Positions 49,237-61,700 of a DNA stretch of 64,000 nucleotides are shown in pieces; within the stretch, counting starts at the first letter, position 1, and each line of letters starts with the position of its first letter. The DNA comes from Hymenolepis diminuta (Eukaryota > Platyhelminthes > Cestoda > Cyclophyllidea > Hymenolepididae). Under the pieces are notes generated by a model. The model worked only from the letters and a program-made list of their open reading frames with translations. It was not told the origin of the DNA and did not search any database. A program made the translations under genes and the position numbers. The stretch spans positions 702,382-766,381 of the forward strand of contig CAADRB010000062.1 of assembly GCA_900708905.1 (NCBI GenBank), given 5' to 3'.

Positions 49237-50216
49237 GTAAATAATATCGAACCCACATACAAAGTTGGATTAAAATCTTATTTTTTGCGGGCATCATATT
49301 TAATATATTATACGAATTTATTTGCTCAAATGGAACGCAACCTTTACAAATTGTAACAACGATCAGTTGCAGTAAAAGCAAACCATAGAGATTTAAATAA
49401 CCTATTTCCATTTCTCACATCATATGAATCCGAAGCCCCTTTATCAGCCAAAAGCTCAAGTAAAAATAAATAAAATTGCAATGAAAACAAACCTTTTTAA
49501 TTTAAAAAATGTACCGAACACTAAAATAAAGAAATGAAAAAATCTACTCCAATTCAGCCTTTGAATAAATGTAAGGTAAAATTTATTTTACGGCATCTTC
49601 AGCAATTCAAAACGTGTAGCTTAATAAAAATTAAAATGGTTTACATTGTGAACTAAAAGCTCAATAATACTTGATTTTAAATGTTATGTAACTGTTGAAA
49701 TATCAGTATCATACCCCCTTCTCCAATCTCCCTCAATTTTTTTACTCGACCAATACACAGCAACTTTATTAGGAAAAAAATTTTCGATCTATCCCACAAA
49801 CAGGTGCCATTGAACACATTTCTCAATGAAAATCAGAGTTGCATTCAGTAAGTCTTCTGGATATCCACTTATATCATTGGGAAACCATCTTAACATTACA
49901 TGTACACAAGAACAGGAGTGAAGTTGCACTGTTCACTAAAACTTACCTTAAAGGAACTAATTAGCACCTTTTCAGACTATATTAGCTTCCAGAAAATCAA
50001 TGGAAATCGAATATTCACGATTCTGTTCCTTCAAGAATAACCAGTTCATAATCACTTGTGACCAACATAAATTAGAAGTACTAATATAACTGCTACTTAA
50101 GTACATTTCAGTAGCGACAAAATCACACAAGAACTCAAGTAAGGTAGAAAATGGGATCAAATTTTATGCTACAAAATTGTGGGTACAGGACAAAATGAAG
50201 TATCAAGGGCCATTTT

Positions 50217-52083
50217 TCAATCCTCCTCATCTCCAACACCACACTCCACACGAACGAAATCCTCCACAACGATCTCATTTTGTTCCAACAGAGTTCCAAC
50301 AGGAACTGATTCATCAAAAAGGAATCCTTGTCTCAGTAAGCACTTTTCTTCATCCGGATTTTCCGCCTGTGGAATAGCATCAAGAGAAAGATCCCTATGC
50401 GGATTCATTCCGACAATGTGCTGACACAACTGTTGAGTGAACCGAGATGCCTGTTCATGCCAAGCTGCACTTCCTTTCTGATTGCTCATGTGACGATACC
50501 GTAGAATAGCAATATACTTGCCGAAGACGACATCGCGAACGCCTTTCTTGATCCCAGTATTGCTCATATGGCAGTAGGCAGTGAGGTACCTGAACTCGTT
50601 GGCTTTATCTCCTGAGAGAGCCATTCCTACGCCACGAGGAATGGCCATGTTCTCACCAAGTGATCCGATTATGTTTGCTAGCAGCTCACCGATCGTTTGC
50701 TGTTGAGATCCAACAACGTTCGGAATGGCTTTGAGATCATCCCCTGAGAACATGTGAGTACCGGGCTGGTTAGCTTCCTAAAAAGAGAATGCAATCATAG
50801 CAAATGATTACACATAGGAGTAAAAAGCAAAATCACTCTCCAAATACGGTGTAAATTCCGACAAACTCTAAAGGAAATTTTAGTCCCACATATTACAGCA
50901 GAACAGGTAAAAATATATGTCCATGATCAAAAATTAACGTACATGGATCCCAAAAATAGAGGGGATTTTATGACGCTAAGGTGCAGATTGCCCTTACCTG
51001 ATGACTAGTGATTTTCGGACTTGAAAATATTTGGGTGGTGGAACACAGCAAAATTGAATGTAAGAAAATGAATCAAATTTAAATGGTTAAAATGTTATAA
51101 ACAATAGAATACAAACGTCATATTCTTCAAATGAATTTGGTGTAACATCCCCCACCCCCCATTCCTAAAACAGCGACTTTTGATATTGCCTTAGTGAATC
51201 AAATTTATAAATTAAAGGCATTACAAGTTTCAGCTATTAACTTGGTAATCCGATGACAACAGATTCAAAACTACTTAGCCTTCATAAAGTCATGAAGCGC
51301 AAAAATGAGAAGCCACAAACCGAAATATTTTTCGAGCAACTCATTTCAATCAAAACTACTTTTCTCTGGAATTCTTAATGTATATTTCGGTATCAAATAT
51401 TTATCATTACACGAATAACTACTATTTATTCATATTGTTCAATAAAGCACCCTCATATCACTTGTTAACTGCTTTGCCAGATTACAAAATTCACTGCATA
51501 TTACCCTGTTTAGGTAAGTTCAGATGCAAATAACACGTAGCAATCTGAAAACTTCGGTTTACGCCGTTTTTCCATATTATCTCAAAGCAGAACTATATGA
51601 AGTTAGATACTGGGTTATTGCGGTGTGCATTTGGGAATTTTGCAGAGAAATACAATAGCTTTTGCATAGGGAATAAATACTTACCGAAAAAAACTTGAAC
51701 AGTGATTCAGTTGAGGAAGCAACAAGATACTGAAAATCCTGGTTCCTTGCAACAAAGTCAGTTTCACAATTTACTTCAACAACTGCAACACAGCGAGTAG
51801 AGGCGATCATTCCCAGAAGGCCCTGGGACATTGGTCGTAACTTGAGCTTTTCTGCCTTTGTCATCCCTCGTTTAGTAGCTTCATTTTGGAGCCAAGCAAG
51901 GGCCCGATCATAATCACCATTACAAACTGCTAGAGCTTCTCGGCAAAATACGAATGGATGACCAGTGGCTTTACGCAGTTGGGCTAGGCTCGATGAAGAT
52001 GATCCAGATTTCGAGGAATAGTTAGAGCCAACTACTTTAGAGATTTGAAAGGAGGAAAGTAACCTGTGCCATCTCGACAGCAT
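50217..52083 (-). CDS. TSFM: Mitochondrial translation elongation factor Ts
   Basis: Two exons: 52083-51685 and 50777-50217, joined in phase 0 with a GTAAGT donor, to 319 aa (human mitochondrial EF-Ts has 325). Residues 1 to about 30 form a Ser/Arg-rich mitochondrial presequence. A UBA-like N-terminal domain follows at about 33-73 (LAQLRKATGHPFVFCREAL; NGDYDRALAWLQNEATKRG). The nucleotide-exchange core has the signature VEVNCETDFVARNQDF (residues 103-118), with the invariant TDFV that contacts EF-Tu. The second exon holds the dimerisation-like core and the C-terminus, ending FDESVPVGTLLEQNEIVVED. The protein recycles EF-Tu-GDP to EF-Tu-GTP in the matrix. The intron is 907 nt. The family call is certain. 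Confidence 0.95.
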
Positions 52084-53437
52084 CTTACTGAAAAATAAAC
52101 ATTAAAACATGCTAAATGAGTTTCATAATGCTATAAAATAAATAGAGGCGGGTCTCAAAAGCAAATTGTGATCCAACAGTAGGCTAAATTGGTAAAGAAC
52201 AAATAATAAATGAAATCCTAAATACAATTTTATTTAGGAATTCACGAAGTACCTTATATTCCTTCATATCTCTCAAAATTATTTAGAAAGAAAAAACACT
52301 AAACAATGCGCATACACCAGACCTGCCGAAGATAATATCACCACAAATCCAAGGTCATTTGATATCTCAAGGGGTATGGCAAATGGGTGTATAGTATATG
52401 AATATTGCTTATATCTCAGCTATTAATAAACTGTTTTGTGGCATTTTAAACGACTCTTCTAAATGTTTCTTGAATTTATTTCAGTTTATACCTGTACTTA
52501 ATTATTTGCTGTTTGAAAATCTCAACGATTGATAGTAGATTTGAGAACGCCTTTTTAAATATTTGCTGGCCTTTATAATTTGTTTAATTTGTTTATGCAG
52601 AAGAGAATTATATATATAACAGTTTATTTAAGAAAATAAAGGTGATTTATTCCGTTTGTGAGGACTGTGGAGCTGAAACCAATAAAATTCTTTTGCTTAT
52701 AACCCGTTAAATAGCTCTAAAATAGGAATCTACTAGATTAAATTGATAAAAACATTGAGGAGATATGTGGTCAGGATTTTGATTAGCTTGTAGTGAATTT
52801 ATTTCTCCAGTGAAATTTAGTTTTCATATGTGGACGAAAGCACAAGCGATTACTGGATATATCGTCTACAGAATAAATTTTCATTTTAATATTAAGATAT
52901 GATGTTCACGAACACAAAGCAAATCCCAATTTGTTTAAAAACTTAACATAGTTAAAATGTTTTCGGATAATGTCAAAATAACTGTGGCTTGTGTATTAAT
53001 TAATACCGTAATAGTTTATTATCCCTTGACCATGAAAACCTGTGTTATCGAATTGGACAATTTCGAAGCCAAAACTCAGGAGATCTTTGTTCGACCACAT
53101 CATACAGTGAAAATCTTAGAATTAAAACCGATTTATTGAAATGATTAACAATAACCATTGCAAAATATTTTTACAATATTTCATTTACAGTAACTTTATC
53201 TTCTGTATAATATGAGTGGGTGTGAGGAAGTTTAAATTGAAGCTTTATGGTGTTATTGTATCCTGGGATAGCGGTTTTGGTCATTCAAGGCAATGCTTGA
53301 GGCAATAATAATAGCCTTATCCAACATTTTTGACCCTTTAATATAAATTATTATCATTTTCGAACTTAAATTTGTGGATGCTAAACACGGTTTCATTAAA
53401 ATGGACGGATAATTTGAGTTGCAATCTTCTCTTTTTT

Positions 53438-53720
53438 GTAGAATACCGTAAACGACTCTCAGATTCACTAAGACATTGCATTAGTTATAAATACGACCCG
53501 AAAACACCACAATATAGAACGACTCAAACCACTATATCAAAATAAAACGCACGTTTGCGTGTCTATAGGTCGATTTATATGCGCCACTTACAACCGTAAT
53601 GTAAATAAATTCGTTCGAATATAAGGGAATTAAGAGAAGCAGGAATTAAAAAGTGGTAAGCAAAGAATCTTACATATAAGAACTATTTCGGGAAAAACAC
53701 TATTTTCTTATATTTAACAC
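53438..53720 (+). mobile_element. Solo arm of the fold-back element
   Basis: From gtagaataccgtaaacgactctc to the block ctatttcgggaaaaa, this segment aligns collinearly with the right arm at 4176-4428. Shared landmarks are aaaccactatatcaaaata, ataggtcgatttat, gcgccactt, and taaattcgttcgaat/taaatttgttcgaat. No matching left arm is visible just before it, so this is a solo arm or a truncated copy. Confidence 0.65.
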
Positions 53721-53919
53721 GCACGTTAGTAGATTTAATCACTCTTCCGTCTTTGTCGTGAGATCGACAGGGAGACGAGAGAAATGCAAACGAATCCTGG
53801 TGGTACATGGGGGATAATATCTAGATCGTTTCTTTCGAGGATCAGAGGCTGTTCAAGAGCCAGAGAGCTGTAAGTTATAGAACACAAAAATTTAAAAAAT
53901 GATTAATAATTAATCAAAA

Positions 53920-54345
53920 ATAAATTCATTCGAATAAAGAGGAATTGAATGTGGAAAATGAAGAATCTTACCGCTACAGCCAGCAGATGTCTATCAACAC
54001 ATGACGATTAGAAATGATTGGCTGGTGATAAGATCTCCACTATAGTGTTCACAGGCCGTCCCGCTGTGCGCTTGCGAATTTGCACATAGATTCTTAAACA
54101 AATGTCGATCATCACGCTGAGACACCGACGACGAAGCATGACGGATGTCTAACGAAGAAATGGTTCGTATACAAAACTAATTTACTTATTAATCAATTGG
54201 GGTGTCTTGGCTGCCACTTCCGAACTGACATGGTGATATGCGAGGCTTGACTTATTCTATCTATGCAAGAGACTTAATGCTATTACACTTACTTATAAGA
54301 ATTATTTTGGGGAAGAGAGCATTTTCTTATATGTATCAGTGTGGA
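53920..54345 (+). mobile_element. Second arm fragment, split by about 330 bp
   Basis: Aataaattcattcgaataaagaggaattg...gaagaatctta at about 53920-53970 repeats the middle of the arm. Its natural continuation (cttataagaattattttggggaag) appears only at about 54296. The 330 bp between are less AT-rich and unrelated to the arm, so they look inserted. Ccgctacagccagcagatg lies at the left break. The insertion has no open frame that I recognise. Confidence 0.5.
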
Positions 54346-55797
54346 TATTAGAAGATAACAATTAGTAAAATGTCATGTGCGAATTGCTAAGAAATATCTA
54401 TTCCATTCGCCCAACATGATAAATCATAATAAATGTGTGAATATATAGTGGACAGTGGGGCATCTCGAATTATGAATCCATAAAGCATGAACCAGGCAGA
54501 TATAAATCATATTGCAAATGTTAAATAAAATTTATTTATTATAATTTCTCATTATTATGTCATCATGCAGATATTCGGGTTAGTAGATGTAAATAATATA
54601 AGCAAAATTTTGAAGAGCACGTTAAACCCAATTGTTAGCACTTTCCTTTGTAACAATTAATCACCGCTAGCTGCATAAATGCAGTAAAAAGTAATCAGGC
54701 CAATATAAGTATGACGTGGAGAACATTGATTTTAGATAAAAAAATCCCGCTCATCAAAAATGAGCAAATAAATTGTTGTTGTTACTATTAATCTAAGTGT
54801 ACATCCAGTTAGCTTAAAATGCAGTCATGAAGGAAGGATAACTTGATTCATTCGAAGCGTCATGGAAATTGAACAAAATACAATAAATTAATAGTGTGAA
54901 ATATAAATAGAATGAAGGTGCAAATCACTGAAGCTGAAATAATCGATCCTAGAGAAACAAAGACGATATTGTCAAATAACTTGTGCTAAATGAAGCAGTT
55001 AATGCAAAAGGAGGAATAAAGGGGAAGTAACAGTAGGTAATAACAAGATTATATTAGTTTCTATTTAATACAATAAATGAAGATTCTAATGCACTAAGGA
55101 TGAATCATTGAATGGTTTACACACCGAAACTCTGGTTCTCTTCCAAACCTAAAGTCTGACCCTATGTATTACTCTGATATTGACTTTTGATTTGACACGA
55201 ACAAGATGTCTACTGAGTTCATAGTGAGTCACAACTGCAGGTATGCTTAGGCGTTTTACACATTTTACTTAATGTTGAGATAATTTACCTAGGTCTGTCA
55301 AACTTCCAGATGGATACAAATCTCATATTTATATCAAATTAATAAAACACACTAAATTAGATTGGGGCTGAACTCCCTCCCCGATTCCGTACTTGGTAAA
55401 TATTAACTTCATTGCACATAATTCGGACAATCACCTTTGTTAATCGGATTTAATATCGGGTCACTTGAAGTGACACTTACAAGTCATCAAATGGCACGAT
55501 AGCGGTCATCCATGGATTAATTCACTATCAGTCCAATAATGCTAGACCATATGGAATATACGAAACCTTTGTCACCAGCTACTTCTCCAGCAATTAGCGA
55601 ACAAGGTGTAATGACTAAATTAAATCACCAAACAACTTTGGATCATTCTCTCTAAGTCTAAGTCAACTGTAACTAAGTGACACTCCCATAAGAGAGCATT
55701 CTAATATAACTTTTGTATTTGATATACTACTCGAACTGAAAATATATCGATCAAATAAGTGTCTATTAAATATTAATTTCACTTTATTTCGCTGTTA

Positions 55798-58700
55798 ATG
55801 AGTCACATGGAAAGCTTAGGTATATTTGTCCAGTGCGTAAGTAATACTTATGTTGACGATTCCAATGTAGAAACATACATTATGGCCAAAACAGTGCAAG
55901 TTTCGGAATTTAATCTTGTTATTCGTGACATTGAATATGGAGCAAAAAAATGACTTATTGCATAAAAGTTTCTTTATTCTATCCGTGAAATATTTCAAGG
56001 CAGACCTTGACCAATTAAGTACTCCTATAATTTTGAAAGATTCCAATAAAGATTTACGTCAAAGACTTCATAAGAAAGAATAATAAAGAAAATATTTTTC
56101 CAATTATTTTAGTAATTAAATATTCAATGATAGCATGTTGAATGAGTGTTGTCCAAATATATTAGTTGTTTTTCCCGGATTTCAATAATCCGAATTTGTG
56201 GTTGGCTGGTTGGTTGGTTGGTTGGTTGAATAGTCTGATGCAGACCCGTAAGTACGACAATCCACTCACTTTTAATAAAACTGAGATTGTTTAATTGAAG
56301 AAATATATTGTGGTTGATATCATGTGTTTGGTTCCTCATATTAAAAATAGGTTCGCGTACATTACGACTAGAACAATCAAATCGGCCTGGTGTTCGTCTT
56401 TGTCGAAGAAATTTGCCCATTACCCACAGACAAAGATCGAGCTCAAAGTCCCATAGCTCTCATTCAGCTTTCAGTGCAGGTCAAGTCAGCACCGAGTCCA
56501 GTTTACCCTCAAGTCCACAAAGTAAAACCCTCCCGGAGAAATCGACGCCAAGCAACCGACATCGGTACACAGATGCAGAAGACTATGCCATTTTAGATTA
56601 TATTATAACTCAGAAATTGATAAAGTGAGTTATTCATTGTAGCCTCTCCCCATAGAAAATGTAAGCAATTTAATTATTTTTTCCCAGAAAAGTTCGCAGT
56701 GCGAGCACATGGAGTGCTTTGGAAACAGCTGGTATTTTTCCTCATTCTGCGAATTCAATGCAGTTTCGCTTCCTTAATAACATTATTTACCACTTCTCTG
56801 AAGTACTACACTGTACCTCCGAGGGTAGGGCAAAATACTCAGATCCGGCCACGGTTAAGAAACTTTATTCGGAACTCCTAGCATCTTCTCAAAACCCCAA
56901 GAGAAAACCTGCTAACTCCCCACCTCTCGCATTATCAGATCTGTCTTGTTACACCAGTGATGAATCGCCTCACGATTCGAAAATTAAACCAAAGTCATCG
57001 AGTTCGAAGGGCAAGTCAAAATCAGTGAGTCCACAAAAGTCGCCCCTTGAGGAATTACCAATAAAATTAGTGGACTATGAGGATACTCAATCGAATCAGA
57101 CTCCTCCGAAAGATATTCCTAAGACGCCTGTCAAATGTGGGGAACCTTTCATGTCCCAGAGATTATCTTTAAGCAGTCCATCAGGGCGCCGAAAAAGCCT
57201 TAGACCTCGACGTCTTTTATTCGGTTATCGTGACCATTCTGACGATGATGTAATGCTTATTAAAGGGTCGCCTTCCCGATCCTCACCAGGGAAACAACAG
57301 CAAACGATCCGTAAGCCGAGAGCATCAACTCGATCTCAACATACTCAGCTTTCGCAGTCGAGAGAGACTAGTAGTCAAAAAGGTGGGGAGGAAGATGATG
57401 AGGAATTCTTTTCAATCGACTCTGACACTTCAAGGAGGCGAAAACGGCGTCGGGTTAGTTTCGAAAGTGGCCAAGTGGATTTGGATGCAAGGAAGGAGCT
57501 ATCTACCTCGAAATGCGCCTCTGTAGAGCGGGTAAATGCAATCAAGGATGTGAACATGATTCCCGATACATTTCCTGAGGCTACTCTGAATAGTTCCCTC
57601 TTGATTTCTGGCTCGCGGAAACAACTTCGTTCTCTTCAACAAGTGTCTAATGCTTCCGACGGTGACTCAGTGAAGGTGAGGCTTAGTTATTGCCTTATGT
57701 CATAGTTTGTAGGCATTACCATGTTGTTGTGGAATAGATTTATACGGCTAAGACTTCACTAATTCACGTACAATTAAATGTTAAAATTTGAAAATTGGTT
57801 AACCTAGGTCCTGACACTTAATTTCCTTTATTTTATATTAACATTTATACTTTTTCTATTTAGACCACGCATCGGCAAGATTTCTCGCTGTTAGCAGCAT
57901 TAATACGTTAAAATCTATTTATCTTCTGCTCTTAGCACTTATCATTATCAGTCAAGCATTATTTTGAACGAATTTTGCCTCATAATAGGAAGTGTTTTCA
58001 ACCCTTATCTTTGTAAAAGGATAGGCATGCCAAAGTCCAGAAACTCAAGATTTGACAATATTAATCGATGCATGTTTTGTCAAATCGTCGTTGCACAGAT
58101 CCTATGACCTGAATGACTAGACACCGATGGGTTAATATTGGCGGTCGAATGCGGACAGATACTTGAATGTCCAGAAGTTGGAAAATTCTTGGTTGTGAAG
58201 AACTAGGGAGTTATTACGATGATGGTTCAGATGCGCTTGGGAGACACGTGTATGTTACCTGGACCCCTTAGATTCATACTTGTGTCTTGATAGATGGTCT
58301 ATAACATCGTTATTTTAGTTTCATTCTTGTTGTGTTTGTTTAATTTGAAGTGAAATTTTGCCTGTAGTTTAATTTTCATTGCTTTTCCATTTACAATTTG
58401 ATAGAAAAAAGTATGTAGATAATAATATAACCTATGCTAGGAGGTCGAGAACTCTCCCAGTTAGAAAGCTTTCCTTCCTGATATTCAGCGTGTACGTTCT
58501 TCCGAATATTAGCGAGTGTCTGTTGGGTTTTTATGGAGTGTTTCCGTTTGTTATTTTTGATCATATCGAGACACCCATTGGCATTGATTTCTGTACTTGA
58601 TGCGCAGTTTAATAGAGAAAAAAGGCACTGAGTGCATGTTTAACTAGGATAAATATGCATATTCAGATGTGTTCAGACATTTTCAATTCAATATGTGCTT

Positions 58701-61700
58701 ATTTTTCATAAAAATCTCTTAATGGTAATGATGGATATTGCAATCTAACTACTTGTTATCTTTCATAAGATGTTCTACTTTCCGAGAGTTATTGCAATTA
58801 TGTACTTTTGCTGAGCACGCAAACATTTGCTTTGTAATTTACCACTTTTCAAGCTGGAATCTCTCTGAATCTGAATTTCTGGGTTTTTCAGTACCGATAA
58901 ACTGTCACAGAGGCTTTCTTCTCGGGTCCTTTAACTTGTTTTTGCAAGAATTCCATTTATTTCTTTTTGCTATTTGTTTTCGGTACCTCATAGCTCGAAA
59001 GAAGGCTTAGTGTGATGGTACTACATAGATGTATCCAAAGGTCCGCTTTGCTGAAGCTTGACCACAGGAAAACAAATCTGTTGGTCTAGCTAAGGCCTGG
59101 TCAGAGGATTTGCCATCTTGCAGTATATAAGGGAGGTTTATGTCGGCTATTACTTGAGTATTATTGCATGGCAAATTTGTTTCCTCTTCCCTTCCTCGAA
59201 CTTTAACTTTCCTTATATCCAGTTATCTCTCTTAGTTCCCAGCGTTATCTCGTATCTCCAATTTTGTTCGCCATAATAATTTCCTTACTCTCTAAGAGAA
59301 AGATTTTTTCCTACAGTCAACCAAGGTAAGATTAATGGTATCCCTAAGCCGGGCTCTCATTGAGAAGGTCAAAAGTTATCAATATTGGTTGATGCATTTT
59401 TGTCATACATACACATTTGCACATTTAATGGTCTAAAATGCACTAATGCGGATACAACAATGTGAGTTTCTCAAGAGGTAAAGCTCATGAAGTGTAAAGC
59501 TCGTCTCTCGAGAGTATTACAAGGGGAGTTGGAGAATTCTCACAAGGATTCTTTGTGATGTTCTACTATTTGGATGCACATGCAAATGCATACGTGGCTT
59601 GGACTCAATCGATCTTCGCTGATTTTTTTGAGATAGAGTGGATATTACATGCATGTATGTCCTAGCGTCATCCTTTGTTAGTTAGCATGATTGTTTGATT
59701 TGATGTAAAATTTTTTTGGACTTTTAGTTGTCAAAGGGAAAACGAAAGTATGCTAATTGTTAAATATTTTTTTCCTTGGTGATGTTAACATTTTATTTTA
59801 TGCCTTCCTTCCTCTTACTATTGAAAACACCATTTAATTATGAAGTTGATTATCCAAACTAATGAATAATCTTGTAATTGCATAATCTTTGCGAGGTAAT
59901 TGGATACCCTTTAAGAGGTTCTAACATCTTTAAATTTGTCTTCTCTTCCCCTCTCTACTACTATTTTTGTGGGTGTTTTGGGATTGTTAGCTGGAATTAC
60001 ATTGATAGTATATGTTCTTTATTGCGAAAACCTAGTTAGCTGGTCTCAAAAAGATTGTTTTGCCGTTCATCATTTTTTGCGATCTACAAGTCCGATATCC
60101 CAGTTTTCCCAGATCGAGATGAGGGAGAGAGCACGCACAAGTCGGTTAGGTATAAAATGAACTTTAGTTGTGACTCTGAGGTATACAAACAGGCCAATAA
60201 TGATAAAAAAAATAAGGTAAGTATAGCTGGCATCAGTAATATGAATGTTATTTTCTCAAAGGGAACTATTTAATAATGTGTTCCTTTTTTCACACTGAAA
60301 TAAGGTTTCAGCTTGACACTCATGATCTTAGATTTTTGTTAATTTCCAACATTTCGTCACGCCTATTAGAAATTGGTTTTTACTCTATTTCCGATAGATT
60401 TAGTGAGGAAGAGCTTTGTAATGCTCCTTTTGGACATCCTGAAGCCTCATTGAGAAACTTGAAATTAAGCAGTACTAATCAACGTGTATGTGGAGTCGAA
60501 AACCGTCCTATGCTTTGAACGTCAAAACTATGCACTGATTAATGTTTGTAGTTTAATCGGAGGTTCTCAGTAAGAGACACTTCAAAATGTCTTTATTTTG
60601 CTTCCAAGTTGAGAAGTTATTATTATTTATTTTTGGATGGTCGTTGTACTGATTGGAAACGCATACAGGTGTATGCGCGTAGCCTGAACCTAATCGCTTC
60701 TCTCGGATTTCACAGATTGAATGGGTACTACGAACATACATGTCTTAGCGGTAGGTTGCATCTTTGTTGGTTGACACGTAAATTTTATTTCATAGAGACC
60801 TTTTTAGGTCTCCTTGTTTTCGGTAGGCGAAAGTTTGGTGTTTTGTCTTCACTGTTAAACAATGTAGAGTTCTTAGGATGAATTTTCTGTTTGCCGTTTT
60901 CTTAGAGTCCCGTATATTCGGTAGATTTACAACAGAAGACTTTTCCAGCACATCCATCTTGAATATCCCGAAAGGACACTTATTGAGAGGCATGAAATTA
61001 ATAAGTGCATGTTTGCCAAATCATTGACTACGTATTTGTAACTCTTCCAATGATTTGAATGACGAAACTATTGACTGAGTACTGCTTAGTCTGAGTTTCT
61101 CAATAGGGGTCGCTCCAAAATGTTCTCGCATTACCCAACAGATGGGAAACTGTCAGTATTTATTTTTTAAAGGACCACTCTACTAATTGTGGGCGAGCAT
61201 TGAATCCATATACGTTGCTTAGATTTCACCGGTCAAATCCTATATAAATAAGTAGATTTTGTGTTAGTGTCATTCCCTTAGGTAATGCATACTTTTTAGC
61301 ACCTATATTCTGCCTAGTTTCTCTCCTCATGAAACCCCGACTCCGAGAGCTTCCAGAAATTCCTTTCCTCCTATCGTCAGTTTTTCAACACTCATCCTGA
61401 TAAAAAGGGAGGGTATTTAGAGGATCAGTTCCTTATTTGAGGAACTAATCTGGATTAATCTATGCGGTGAAATTTGCCAGACCAAAGGAAACACCATCGG
61501 CACAATTTCATGGATTGAAGGGGTCAAATCTGTACTGCTTAATAATGGTGGGTTTTACGGGGCTCTCGTAATAGGTTAGGGTCAAGAATGTCTTCAGCTA
61601 GCCCAGTAGTTGGAAATCACTTTCCATAATGAATATGGAGATTATTAACAGTGATTTTGAATGATCCTTCTACAACTTTGGTACTCTTCTAACACTTGTG

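Larger units (their letters stand above)
52084..55797. other. Intergenic region between divergent TSFM and RAP1
   Basis: These 3.7 kb carry the promoters of TSFM (right of 52083) and RAP1 (left of 55798) and pieces of the fold-back family at 53438-53720 and 53920-54345. I see no supported exon. The start of RAP1 may also have a non-coding leader here. No clear core-promoter motif stands out from the AT-rich background. Confidence 0.5.

Noticed and set aside
53963..54290. Inserted segment as a possible gene
   Set aside because: No frame longer than about 40 codons was seen and there are no splice sites with coding-like sequence.
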